DNA of 64,000 bases from Bog-473 sp963828505 (GTDB taxonomy: Bacteria; Actinomycetota; Acidimicrobiia; Acidimicrobiales; RAAP-2): positions 186,001-250,000 of the forward strand of contig CAWHFM010000007.1 of assembly GCA_963828505.1 (NCBI GenBank). The letters are read 5' to 3'. The first letter of the stretch is position 1. Each line of letters starts with the position of its first letter. Below the pieces are notes generated by a model that worked only from the letters and a program-made list of their open reading frames with translations, was not told the DNA's origin and did not search any database. Both the position numbers and the translations under genes were made by a program. Shown here one piece after another: positions 8,346 through 17,414 of the stretch.

Positions 8346-9131
8346 ATGAAGACTGTGCGATCCATGCCGTCGAAGCGGTTCCGTGACGGGCGACCCTCGC
8401 CCGACCATGTGCTTCGGCGTCTCATCCTCGGGTTGACCCTCGCCGTCCCGGCCGCGGCGGGATCGATGCTGGCCATCCCGGGAATGGCCGGTGCTCAGTC
8501 CCCGCCAATCGTCTATTACCCGGGCAATGCCGGCTACGGCGTCTACTCGACAACGACACCGCCGACATCAGTCAGCGCCCAATTGCAGGTGCCCAAGGCG
8601 AAGTGCACCACGTTGAAGGCAGCCGTTTCCTTCGGAGCTCTGATTGAGTCTGCGGACGGGAGCGTGGCGGGTGACGCTGCGGTGGTGCTGGCGTGCCACG
8701 GCGGGAAGGCGAAATATTCGGCAGGTATCCTCATCAACGGAGCATTCACCACCCTTTCCACCAGAGTCCGCCCCGGCGATCTCATCACCTCTTCGGCGAA
8801 CCAAAACGCGTCTCAGACTTCGGTGACCTTCACTGACGCCACCACGGGGTTCACACTGACGTCGACCGGACCGGGCGCGACCTCGGCCTTCGCTTTCATC
8901 GGAACGTTCCCCCTGAGCAGCTCCTACAAGAAGGTGGCGCAGTTCTCGAGGTTCTCCTTCTCCAACGTCACCGTGAACGCTGCCAACATTGGGACGTACG
9001 ACGCTTCGACCGGTCTCTACGAGGCCATCGAGACGCACAAGGGCGAGGCGCCCCCTACGGGAAAGATCGAGGTGGAACCCGGAGCACTCGCGACGTCGTC
9101 CTTCCCCTTGAACTGGGTCAGCGCCGGGTAG
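8346..9131 (+). CDS. Secreted beta-sandwich protein, possibly G1-peptidase/lectin-like
   Basis: A 261-residue protein with a long signal region: a basic start, then a hydrophobic run about residues 27-49 ending MAGAQS. The mature part reads like the beta-sandwich of the peptidase A4/G1 family (VSAQLQVP near the start, then a repeated Ser/Thr-rich strand pattern and the FSRFSFSNVTVNA strand). The AEWIVE-type segment carrying the catalytic Glu in G1 peptidases appears here as SAFAFIGTFPL without a Glu, so a non-catalytic binding role is more likely. Family assignment is tentative. It ends 68 bases from the convergent AfsR-type gene. Confidence 0.7.
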   Translation: MKTVRSMPSKRFRDGRPSPDHVLRRLILGLTLAVPAAAGSMLAIPGMAGAQSPPIVYYPGNAGYGVYSTTTPPTSVSAQLQVPKAKCTTLKAAVSFGALIESADGSVAGDAAVVLACHGGKAKYSAGILINGAFTTLSTRVRPGDLITSSANQNASQTSVTFTDATTGFTLTSTGPGATSAFAFIGTFPLSSSYKKVAQFSRFSFSNVTVNAANIGTYDASTGLYEAIETHKGEAPPTGKIEVEPGALATSSFPLNWVSAG

Positions 9132-9199
9132 GACCGAGCCACTCGACTGGGACCGGCCGACGTTCGACCGGAGACGTGGCCCGAACCCTCGGACCGTCG

Positions 9200-12100
9200 T
9201 CAGCCGTCGAGCAGCCGCAGCTCTATCGCGGCTCGTCGCTCTACGGCCTCGAACCCGCTGCTGGCTCCGGCGTGTCGAGCGCGGGACAGCAGGTCTTGCG
9301 AGCGTGACCTGTCCCCCGGCGTGTCCCGCCGAGCCAGCATCCGACCCCACGAAAGGTCCGTCTGGGCACCGAAGTACCGGGCTTCTGCCTTCTGGCACGA
9401 GACTTGGGCGTCCTCGAAGGCACGCTCCGCTTCGTCGTAGCGTCGCAGGACCGTCAGTAGATCACCTACACACCGACTCACGGGCCCAGCGGTCGAGACG
9501 TCGGTGTACAGCCACTGGTCCGAGAACGGTGCGAGTAGTTCGACGAGTGGCTCTGCGTACCGTGGGTCGCCGCACGCGGTCGCGGCCTCCGCACAGGCGA
9601 TCATGGCTGTGAGCCAGGTGACGTCGAGTGGAAACTCGAATCGTGAGCGCGCGAAACCATCGAGCAGCCGCCGAGTCTCCTCCTCGCGATCGGATTCGGC
9701 GTGGGCCAGTGCCAATACCGCCGAGAACGCCGAAAATCCCGGATAGTCCGCTATGGCCTGCTCGATGAGAGGTACCAGGGTGCCCAGTGTTCCCCGCTGG
9801 AGGTGCACCATGATGAGTTGGATACCGAACGCGGTGGCGGCATCGGGCTGGCCGCCGTCCGTCCCGAGCTGCAGCGCCCGAATGGCGAGCTCCTCGCCGA
9901 GACCGGGATCGCCGGCGATCAGAGCACGGGTGGCACGTTGGAGAGTGTGGACCCAATTCAGGAAGGGAAGATCGAGCTTGGTCACGAGGCGACCCTTGAG
10001 CTCGAGACAACGATCCATCTCCTCGATGTCCCCACTCGCTCCGGCGATCAGCCGTCGGCCACTTGCCGCGGTGCACAGAAGGACGGGGTCCCCGACCGAC
10101 TCGGCGAGCGTGAGCGCTTCGACCGAGCGCGCGATCGACAGGTCGAGAAGCTGCGGGACCGACAGGGGGAGGAGGACGTGGTTGATCACCCGGACGAGCG
10201 TGGCGTCGTCTCCACACTTTCGCGCGATGGTCAACGCTTCATCAGCCAGGGCTTGGCGACGTTCGAGCGAGCTTCCCACGGTGAGCTCGGTGCACAGTGT
10301 GGCCAGAACCAGAGCCCGACGGACATCGTCGGCGGACAGCCGATGGAGTGACGCCTCGAGCATTTCGACCTTCTCTGCGTCGATGGTGCTCACGGTGCTG
10401 AAAGTGCCCCGGTCGTTGGCCAGCGTCGCAGCGACCAGCCGGTCGGTGTCGCCGAGCTCGACGGCAGCTCGGCACGCTCCGAGCAGCGTCTCGCGGAAGG
10501 CCAAATCGCCCGCCTGGCGCATGGCTGTGCCCAGGCCGATGGTCACGTCGAGTGCGAGAACGGGATCCGAAACCGGGCTCTGCACACTCAAGTCCAAGGC
10601 CTGCGAGTAGAAGCGGAGGGCATCGGCGGGAGCCAGGGCGGCCAGCGCCATGTCGCCGGCGCGGCGGGAGTACCCGATCGCCTTGGCGAGGTCCGATGGC
10701 TGGATGGCGGCTACCCAGTGACGAGCCAGCTGGCCGACACGTCCGTCCGAAACATCCCCCTCGAGATCTTCCAGTGCCTGTGCGACCTGGCGGTGGGCGC
10801 GGGCGCGACGCGTCGTCCGGAGATCCTGGTAGAGGGTGTGTTGAATCAGTGCGTGGGTGAATTGGAACCGTCCGGGCGAATCAGGAAGATCTCGGACGAG
10901 CGCAGCGCCGATGGCAGAGTCGAGAAGGTCCAGGATGTCGTCCTCGGGTATCTCCGCCGCGCGGGCGAGAAGTTCGAGGTCGAACTCGCGCCCGATCACC
11001 GCGGCCAGAGAGAGCACACGCTCGGCGCTCTTTCCCAAGCGCACCACGCGCCCTCCGATCACCTCCCGGACGCTGTCGGGCAACGCGGTGTCATTCAGAT
11101 CCTGCCCCGCCACCCAGTGACCCTCGGTGTTTCGGTAGATGGCACCGCTTTCGCTGAGGTGTCGAAGAACCTCTCCGACGAAGAACGGATTTCCATCGGT
11201 CTCCTGGTACACGGCGCGCGCCAGGTCCAGGCCCTGGTCGTCGAGGGCCTGGCCCGAGGCCGCTTCGAAGTAGGAGACCACGTCGTTGTCGTTGAGACCA
11301 CGCAACTCGATGCGTTGGACGCCACTGTGGCGTCGCAAGGCACCGAGTGTGTCTCGCAGCGCCTCAGCGTGCATCAGCTCGCTGTCGCGATAGGTGGCCA
11401 GAATCAGTGCTCGGGGGATCTGCTCCGCCCCCGCCAGGTGCCTGAGCAGTAGCAGGCTGCCTCGATCGGCCCACTGCAGGTCGTCGAGGACCAGGACCAC
11501 CGGCTGAGAATGCGAGACATCGGCGATCACTCCCGCCACGGCCGCGAATAGCAGGTATCGCTCGGTGTCGGCGTCGGTGCCCCGTGTCGCGGGGAGCCCG
11601 GGAAGCAGGGTGGAGACCGAAGGCACGAGGCGCGACAGATCCGAACCGTAGGGTCGAACGCATGATTCCAACTGGTCGGGAGGCGCGTGCTTCACGAGGT
11701 GATCCAATGCTTCTGCGAAGAACTGGTACGGGCTGGCCAGGTCTTCCTCGCAGTGGCCGAACAAGACACAGGCCCCTTCATCGAACGCGGCGCTCGCCGC
11801 TGCCGCGGCGAGGGTCGATTTTCCTACTCCGGCCTCGCCCGCCAGGAGAACCACCTCCCGCCCGCCGTCAGTCGCCACCCGCTTGTAGACGTCGGCGAGC
11901 ACGCGCAAATCGTCCTGGCGGCCGATCATGCCAATCGACGGGTGGGCGGTGAGCCGACGCGGGATCGGCACTCGGGCCGAGCTTGGTCCCGCTGCGGGCG
12001 CCGAGATTCGGGCGGAGTGGCGGCCCTCCGTGGGGATTTCGAGGTGAGGGCTTTGAGCGAGAACGGCGAGCTCCAGCGCTTGGAGCGCCGGGCCGGGATC

Positions 12101-12820
12101 GATGCCCAGCTCCTCGGCAAGAATCTGACGCGCTTGACGGTAGACGGCCAGCGCATCCGCTTGTCGGCCCGATCGGTACAGCGCCACCATGAGCAGGCCC
12201 CGGAGGGATTCATGGAGGGGGTGCCTCCGCACCAGCGCCTCGAGTTCGCCCGTGACCTCACGATGGCGACCGAGTGCGAGGTCGGCTTCCACCCGACGTT
12301 CGATGGTGGACAACCGCAAGTCCTCCAACCGGGTGACCGCTGGCAGACCCGACATCCCGACATCGAGGCCGTCGAGAACGGGGCCGCGCCAGAGTCGCAG
12401 CGCCTCGGTGAGACGAGCCGCGACCGACTCATGGTCGTCGTCGGGGTCGACATCGGCCAGGCGCTCGAAAACTGCGGCATCGAGCTCGCCGGGCGAGGTG
12501 TCGAGGACATAGCCCGGTGACCGGGTGCGCAAGCGGGTCTCGCTATCGGTGCCTGAGCCGAGCAACTTGCGAAGTCTGGAGACGTGCACCTGCAACGCGT
12601 TGAGCGCCTTGTCCGGCGGCTGGTCTCCCCACGCGGCTTCGATCAGCCGGTCGCGGGAGACGACGCAGTTCGGCTCGAGCAGCAGGGTGCCCAGGACCAC
12701 GCGATCGACGCGGCCGGTGGGTACCAGGGAACCTCCTTCCGGCCCGAGCACCTCCAGCGTCCCCAGGATCCCGAACCGCATGGAACCCTGAGGCGTGTCC
12801 TCTCCGCCGTTCGTGGGCAC
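9200..12820 (-). CDS. AfsR/SARP-type ATPase regulator (BTAD plus AAA plus TPR)
   Basis: A 1206-residue regulator from GTG 12820; an internal ATG at 12781 (MRFGILGTLEV) is an equally good start. Domains in order: OmpR-like winged helix (about 14-105), BTAD helical domain (about 112-255, ending LGIDPGPALQALE), AAA/NB ATPase with Walker A GEAGVGKST (328-336) and Walker B VVLVLDDLQW, then a long TPR-like helical C-terminus. Such SARP-LAL hybrids respond to unknown signals and switch on secondary metabolism or developmental genes. The gene stands alone, convergent with the secreted protein at 8346. Targets are not evident. A second, differently built SARP is at 30929. Confidence 0.9.
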   Translation of the reverse strand: MPTNGGEDTPQGSMRFGILGTLEVLGPEGGSLVPTGRVDRVVLGTLLLEPNCVVSRDRLIEAAWGDQPPDKALNALQVHVSRLRKLLGSGTDSETRLRTRSPGYVLDTSPGELDAAVFERLADVDPDDDHESVAARLTEALRLWRGPVLDGLDVGMSGLPAVTRLEDLRLSTIERRVEADLALGRHREVTGELEALVRRHPLHESLRGLLMVALYRSGRQADALAVYRQARQILAEELGIDPGPALQALELAVLAQSPHLEIPTEGRHSARISAPAAGPSSARVPIPRRLTAHPSIGMIGRQDDLRVLADVYKRVATDGGREVVLLAGEAGVGKSTLAAAAASAAFDEGACVLFGHCEEDLASPYQFFAEALDHLVKHAPPDQLESCVRPYGSDLSRLVPSVSTLLPGLPATRGTDADTERYLLFAAVAGVIADVSHSQPVVLVLDDLQWADRGSLLLLRHLAGAEQIPRALILATYRDSELMHAEALRDTLGALRRHSGVQRIELRGLNDNDVVSYFEAASGQALDDQGLDLARAVYQETDGNPFFVGEVLRHLSESGAIYRNTEGHWVAGQDLNDTALPDSVREVIGGRVVRLGKSAERVLSLAAVIGREFDLELLARAAEIPEDDILDLLDSAIGAALVRDLPDSPGRFQFTHALIQHTLYQDLRTTRRARAHRQVAQALEDLEGDVSDGRVGQLARHWVAAIQPSDLAKAIGYSRRAGDMALAALAPADALRFYSQALDLSVQSPVSDPVLALDVTIGLGTAMRQAGDLAFRETLLGACRAAVELGDTDRLVAATLANDRGTFSTVSTIDAEKVEMLEASLHRLSADDVRRALVLATLCTELTVGSSLERRQALADEALTIARKCGDDATLVRVINHVLLPLSVPQLLDLSIARSVEALTLAESVGDPVLLCTAASGRRLIAGASGDIEEMDRCLELKGRLVTKLDLPFLNWVHTLQRATRALIAGDPGLGEELAIRALQLGTDGGQPDAATAFGIQLIMVHLQRGTLGTLVPLIEQAIADYPGFSAFSAVLALAHAESDREEETRRLLDGFARSRFEFPLDVTWLTAMIACAEAATACGDPRYAEPLVELLAPFSDQWLYTDVSTAGPVSRCVGDLLTVLRRYDEAERAFEDAQVSCQKAEARYFGAQTDLSWGRMLARRDTPGDRSRSQDLLSRARHAGASSGFEAVERRAAIELRLLDG

Positions 12821-13174
12821 GCCCAGAGCGTACCGGGTGCTCGATCTGGACTATTTGCGTGCAACGAGGCGGAAAGGTTCGCCATCGGCAGCTGCCCTAC
12901 GACAGAGAATAGACCGCCAAATGCCGAATATGGCCCCCGCGTGAGGGCGTGTGAGGACCGGCTGGACGAACGAGCACCGAGTTCTCGGCGATGGCCATCG
13001 GTGTGTTGGCCGAGGTCGGCAGTCGGCACTGCAGGCGATCGGGAGCGTAGAGCGGTCGGGAACTGCCGACAGCACGTGCACGCTGAGCCGGCGAGTTCCA
13101 CGGTGGACAACACCGGCCCAGTGGCTGTCGTATTCCTCGGAGTCGTCGGGGGTTCCCCGGGGGCACCACCGTGC
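12821..13174. other. Intergenic region, no gene supported
   Basis: Open frames on both strands here are Arg-rich and have no recognisable motif or ribosome binding site. It should hold the promoter of the AfsR-type gene; no clear -10/-35 pair was found. Confidence 0.5.
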
Positions 13175-13213
13175 GCTCCCCGGCGTCGACCCTAGGGCGC
13201 GACGCCGGGGAGC
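13175..13213 (-). terminator. Strong hairpin, terminator of the beta-propeller gene
   Basis: Perfect 14-bp inverted repeat: GCTCCCCGGCGTCG (13175-13188) and CGACGCCGGGGAGC (13200-13213) with an 11-base loop, 14 bases after the propeller stop. There is no T-run, as is common for actinobacterial terminators. Confidence 0.75.
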
Positions 13214-13227
13214 GGTGTCACAGAGCG

Positions 13228-14403
13228 TCAGTCCGTGGCGATGCCCTCGATCCCGGCCCCGAGGTCGGCCACGCTCCCGAGGTCGGTGAGGGAGCCGCCG
13301 GCGCCGACGTGGAATTCGTCCACCGCGCCGGCGGCACCCGCCTCGACGTAGAGAGTGCTCGCGTCGGTCGAGGAGGCCATGTCGATCGGCCCAGCGTCGG
13401 TAGTAGCGACGACTCCGTTCGTCCCGACCAAGGCGGGGGTGCCGTTCGCTGCGATGGTGTAGGCGCTCAAGTTGTTGCTCGCGGTGTTCGCCACGTAGTC
13501 GTAGCCGCCCACCGGAGTGATCCAGCACAACGCGGTCTGCCCGTCAGGCACCGAGACGCTCAGGCTGGTGAGTGAGCCACCGGAGCCGAGGGCGAATGTG
13601 TGCAACGTACTGTTCCCGGCCTCGGCCACCACCAACTGATTCGACGGTGTGAAGGTGAAGCTGAAAGGCACGTTGCTCGGATCGGCGGTCACCGTGGGGG
13701 TTGCCGTGAGGTAACCCCGCCGGTTGACTCCGAACACCTCGAGGGAACTGGTGCTGGCCTTGGTCGTCACGATCAGCTCGGACCCATTGGGGCTGAAGCC
13801 AACCTCTCCGGGCGAGGTCAAGAAGTTGGGAGGGTCGGTGTTGGACAAGCCGAGCGAACGCGAGGATCCGGCCAGCGCGAACAGGTGGTCACCGGCGATG
13901 CGGTAGCCGGTCACGTTGCCCGTCCCGCCCGCGTCCAGCACGTAGACGAGGCTCCCGAGGACGGCGACGCTGTCGGGGAAGGTGCCACCGGTCGGGACCA
14001 CCTGAAGCAGCCGGAGCTGGCGACCGTGGGCAGTGAGGACTGAAAGCGTGTTGCTGCCGGCGTTCACGGCGAAGAGGAGATGGCGGGCCGAGTCGTAGAC
14101 GAGTGAGTTCTGAGAAGCGAGCTGGTCGGTTGACGCTCCCTGGGACTGACCACCGAGACCGCCGGTCGAGACCGCCCCACGCTCTGAGAGTCGGCCGTCG
14201 GAGTGCTCGTCGAGCACGATCACCTGGTTTCCACTCGGATTGTCGGTCTGTACGAAGACCGCTGGGTACGCGCTCGGTTGCTGGCCGGCGCCGTTCGCTC
14301 CGTTGGCAGCAGGGCTCTGCGCACCGGCCAGGGCCACCGGGCCCAGGGCTATGGCAGCACCTATGAGGGCTGCCGGAAGCGTTCGACGGACGTTCATGCT
14401 CAT
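13228..14403 (-). CDS. Secreted lactonase-like beta-propeller protein
   Basis: A 391-residue protein with a signal peptide (MNVRRTLPAALIGAAIALG, cleavage near LAGAQS) and repeated propeller strands (SLVYDSARHLLFAVNAGSNTL, GEVGFSPNGSELIVTT, SFTFTPSNQLVVAEAG). The pattern matches the 7-bladed 6-phosphogluconolactonase/lactonase-like family. Many secreted members have no proven enzyme activity. A good AAGGAGG lies 10 bases before ATG 14403. Its upstream region carries the same bipartite motif found before the ECF sigma gene at 15836, so it is probably a target of that sigma factor. It ends in a strong hairpin. Confidence 0.82.
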   Translation of the reverse strand: MSMNVRRTLPAALIGAAIALGPVALAGAQSPAANGANGAGQQPSAYPAVFVQTDNPSGNQVIVLDEHSDGRLSERGAVSTGGLGGQSQGASTDQLASQNSLVYDSARHLLFAVNAGSNTLSVLTAHGRQLRLLQVVPTGGTFPDSVAVLGSLVYVLDAGGTGNVTGYRIAGDHLFALAGSSRSLGLSNTDPPNFLTSPGEVGFSPNGSELIVTTKASTSSLEVFGVNRRGYLTATPTVTADPSNVPFSFTFTPSNQLVVAEAGNSTLHTFALGSGGSLTSLSVSVPDGQTALCWITPVGGYDYVANTASNNLSAYTIAANGTPALVGTNGVVATTDAGPIDMASSTDASTLYVEAGAAGAVDEFHVGAGGSLTDLGSVADLGAGIEGIATD

Positions 14404-14499
14404 GGCGGTTGAGCCTCCTTGTCAGATCGCGAGCCAGGGGTCCGGCCCGGGGTAACTGGGAAGTCGTCGCGGAACGCGACTGACCACTCCCACTGTTGG

Positions 14500-14528
14500 A
14501 GACGCCACCGCGGGCCGTTTGATTGCAT
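14500..14528 (-). promoter_or_regulatory. ECF-type promoter of the beta-propeller gene
   Basis: Read on the minus strand: ATGCAATCAA (14528-14519), 14 bases, CGTCT (14504-14500). The identical arrangement occurs before the ECF sigma gene (15843-15871), with no similarity in the 14-base spacer. The distance between the TGCAATC core and CGTC is 16 bases, fitting the ECF -35/-10 layout. Predicted transcription start is about 90 bases before the ATG. Confidence 0.75.
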
Positions 14529-14560
14529 CGCGTCGGCCACTTCCGGCCGATGCGATGAGA

Positions 14561-15295
14561 TCAGATGAGATGGAGTCGAGCCGCCACCTCGGGGAGGCGA
14601 GCCATCGGCATGGAGGCGACGAGGAACATCGACTTCCGATCGTCGCCCGGAGCGCGGTTCACGCCATAGAGGGCGAGCGAACCACGGGTAGCCATCCACG
14701 CCGTCGACGACGACCCGGCCAGGAGGTGCGAACTGGCAGGCATGGGAAAGGGCCGGTCAGAAGTGGCCACGAGCGTGGTGACCCCGTCGACTCGGTAGGC
14801 CTGCACCGCGACCGCCTGGCCGCCAAAGTCGAAGTGTTCGCCGCTGCGCAGAGCCGGGCCGTCGGCCATCCTCGGGGACATCATGGCAACGACCGAGGCG
14901 ATCTGGGTCGGGTCGCTCGCCGAGCGGGCGGTCAGCGCCCAACCGAGTAGGGCGCCGACAAGGGCAAGTCCGAGCGCCGCGGCAACCAGCAGTCGTCCCG
15001 GTCGGCCGAGCCCGATCCTGAATACGGATGCCCGACCCAGCGGCCCCGAGCGTACCGATGCCGTGGAATGGGCACTTGACCGGCTGTCCAACCCCACCGA
15101 GACCGCCACCCGGTCGGCAAGGCCCGGCGGAGCAGGGACTCGCAGCTGCTCCAGGGCGAGACGGGCGGCGCGGTCCTCCCGGACGGCTCGCCAGCATTCC
15201 TCACAGCTGAGCAAGTGCTCGTCGAAAGCTTGTTCGTCGGCCTCGGACAGCTGGCCGTTCAAGAAGGCGACGACGCGCCTCTCGTCACAGGTCAT
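14561..15295 (-). CDS. Zinc-finger anti-sigma factor
   Basis: A 244-residue anti-sigma factor. The cytoplasmic N-terminus has the ZAS motif H27-x3-C31-x2-C34 (DEHLLSCEEC). One membrane helix (about 101-122) follows, then an extracytoplasmic domain of about 120 residues ending in AARLHLI. The start overlaps the sigma gene by 11 bases (15285-15295), giving coupled translation as usual for an ECF/anti-ECF pair. It should hold the sigma factor at the membrane until an envelope or redox signal releases it. Confidence 0.88.
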   Translation of the reverse strand: MTCDERRVVAFLNGQLSEADEQAFDEHLLSCEECWRAVREDRAARLALEQLRVPAPPGLADRVAVSVGLDSRSSAHSTASVRSGPLGRASVFRIGLGRPGRLLVAAALGLALVGALLGWALTARSASDPTQIASVVAMMSPRMADGPALRSGEHFDFGGQAVAVQAYRVDGVTTLVATSDRPFPMPASSHLLAGSSSTAWMATRGSLALYGVNRAPGDDRKSMFLVASMPMARLPEVAARLHLI

Positions 15296-15836
15296 GACCG
15301 GCGTCCTCTCGGCTCAACAGGGCGGCCAGCCGCCGGCGCCCTCGGTGCACTCGTGAAAGCACGGTGTTGCGGGGGCAGCGCAGCTGCGCGGCGACCTCGG
15401 CCGCGGTGAGACCAGCCAGGTCCATGAGCACGATGGCCACGCGCTGTTCCTCTGGGAGACGGCTGAGCGCCCGGCCGATCCGATCGGCGTCGAGGCCGGC
15501 CAGCACCTCCTCGTCCACGTCCCGGCCGCCCGTCGGGTAGACGTCCGCCTCGGGAAACGGAGACTCGGCGACGCGGCGGGCCCGGCGTCGACCATCGGAA
15601 CGGGCCAAGTTGAGGCAAATGGCCACCAGCCATGCCCGGGTGCTCGGGCCACGATGGCTGGCGAAGGCCCCATAGGCCCGGAGGTAGGTCTCCTGGACGA
15701 GGTCCTCGGCCCGGTGGTGGTCGTGCCCGGCGTGACGGGCCACACGGTAGAGGACGTCGAGGTGCGGCAAGGTCGCGTCGAGGAACTGCTGCCCGGTCTC
15801 GTCCATGCCCTCTTCTCGCATCGGCCTGCTCGTCAC
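15285..15836 (-). CDS. ECF RNA polymerase sigma factor
   Basis: About 183 residues with sigma region 2 (AEDLVQETYLRAYGAF) and region 4 (LPEEQRVAIVLMDLAGLTA, then CPRNTVLSRVHRGRRRL). Start candidates are GTG 15836, ATG 15821 and ATG 15806. The CGTCT element of its own promoter ends at 15843, which would place transcription start at about the GTG, so a leaderless message starting at 15836 is plausible. The shared promoter motif at 15843-15871 and 14500-14528 indicates autoregulation plus control of the secreted propeller gene. Confidence 0.88.
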   Translation of the reverse strand: MTSRPMREEGMDETGQQFLDATLPHLDVLYRVARHAGHDHHRAEDLVQETYLRAYGAFASHRGPSTRAWLVAICLNLARSDGRRRARRVAESPFPEADVYPTGGRDVDEEVLAGLDADRIGRALSRLPEEQRVAIVLMDLAGLTAAEVAAQLRCPRNTVLSRVHRGRRRLAALLSREDAGHDL

Positions 15837-15842
15837 CCCCTA

Positions 15843-15871
15843 AGACGCCGGGATCGCGTCATTGATTGCAT
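15843..15871 (-). promoter_or_regulatory. ECF-type autoregulatory promoter of the sigma factor gene
   Basis: Minus strand: ATGCAATCAA (15871-15862), 14 bases, CGTCT (15847-15843). It is the same as the motif before the secreted propeller gene at 14500-14528, in element sequence and in spacing. Confidence 0.75.
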
Positions 15872-16036
15872 TCTCGGCAGCCCTGGGTGCGGCCTCGCCG
15901 CACAGAATGGCTCCCCGGCGGATTGGAAACAATGTCTTGCGGGTCTTGGCGGACCGCGAGGATCACGATCGAGCGGACTGACGGTCGGCGGATCGCCGGT
16001 CTGACCGACTCCAGCCGTCTGGGCCAGAGTTCATCG

Positions 16037-17289
16037 TCAACCCGTGGCTGCCCTGTTGGAGTACACGACGGCTTTGGTCGGGGTGTCGTAGTGCACCATG
16101 TAGACGGGACCCAACACGTAGGGGCGGTTCGGCCCGAAAGAGACGGGGACATTGGCCCCGGGGAGCGTCACGCTCTTGAGCCCGTAACCGGCGCGGACGA
16201 AGCTCGAGACCGTCAGCTCCTTCCCCGCCGCCTCGACGATGTCGGCAAACAGCGCCATGTCGGTGCAAGCGAACTCCACGCTCGTCCAGGTCGCCTCGGA
16301 CTCGGGCAACGTGGCGTTGCAGGCCCTGATCCGGTCCGAGGGATAGGTCTTGCGGATGATGTGAACGCACTGCTGGGTCCCCCTGTTGTCCCAGATCACA
16401 GCGGGAGGAGTGAGAGGACTCGAGGTCACCACATTCGAGAGGTAGGCAGGATTGTCCTCAGCCCCCACGGCGCCGCTGAAGTCGGCTTCGCTCGTCGCCA
16501 CCCACGGCGGGTTGTAGGTGGCCTGGATGGCCGAGAGCCCCCTCGGGCCACACTGCCGCCCCGGTGCCAACCGCCACCAGCTCGTTGACCCCGTCGGACT
16601 GGAACCGTTGGGCGATCGGTACGAACTGTGCGTTGACCGCAGCCTCGTCCCCTTGAGGCGCGGTGTCGACCGCCGTGGTCACTACACGAAGGTGCAGCTT
16701 GCCCAGCGCCGAATGCACCAGGCCGAGCTCTGAGTCATCGCCGACACCACCATCGAAGATGGCAACCGTCTTGTGCTTGAAGAGGCCCCGCTTGTCGAAG
16801 ACGCTCAATGCCAAGGGGTCGTAGGCGGCGTCCGGTGGGGTGGGCGTGAAGTCTTGAGCCACACTCGTCGATCTTCCTGCAGGGTAGATCGACGCGACGA
16901 CCGGCGTGTGGTGCTGCAAATAGCACGTTACCTCAAGCGGTGTGATGACCGCGAAGACACTGTCGTCCTCGGTCAACTCCGTGCAGGCCGTCGCGGCCGG
17001 CGCCGTACCTATCGGGTTCACCGCCATTCTGTACGGGACGATCTTGCGGCCGTTGATGTTGTCGATCACGGCCTTGAAGGCCTCCGGGACACTGCCCCAG
17101 TTCATGTTGAGGCCATCGGCTCGGAGCGCAGCTGCGTCGACGTCCATATACGGGATGCCGACGCGGATATAGTGGTCGCCGTGACCCCCTGGGTGGTGCT
17201 CGACGCCGCTGACGTGTGCTGACAACCATGGTCCCCCACATCAGGACGGCCAAGACCGCTCCAGCAGCGAACAAGTTGCGCTTTGTCAC
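16037..17289 (-). pseudogene. Frameshifted ABC-transporter substrate-binding protein (Liv-type)
   Basis: A periplasmic-binding-protein type 1 gene split over several frames. The signal peptide MTKRNLFAAGAVLAVLMWG starts at GTG 17289. The frame then changes near 17220 (an ACAC repeat) to give SAASSTTQGVTATT and again near 17170 (an ATAT repeat) to give IRVGIPYMDVDAAALRADG. It runs to AVGTGAAVWPEG and changes once more at a run of five C (16538-16542) into LSAIQATYNPPWVATSEADF. Removing one dinucleotide at each of the first two sites and one G at the third restores a continuous protein of about 415 residues. The gene is a decaying paralogue or is affected by assembly error. No permease genes are adjacent; a complete Liv system is at 42276-47349. 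Confidence 0.72.
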
Positions 17290-17414
17290 GATGAGTCACC
17301 CCCGTAAACAGGCTACGACTGATCCGACCACCAGATTCCGAGCACGTGCGTACGAACTAGAACATGGGCCGCAAGCCTCGTGTCGAGGAGTGGACTTCCC
17401 AGGCCCTCTTACTT

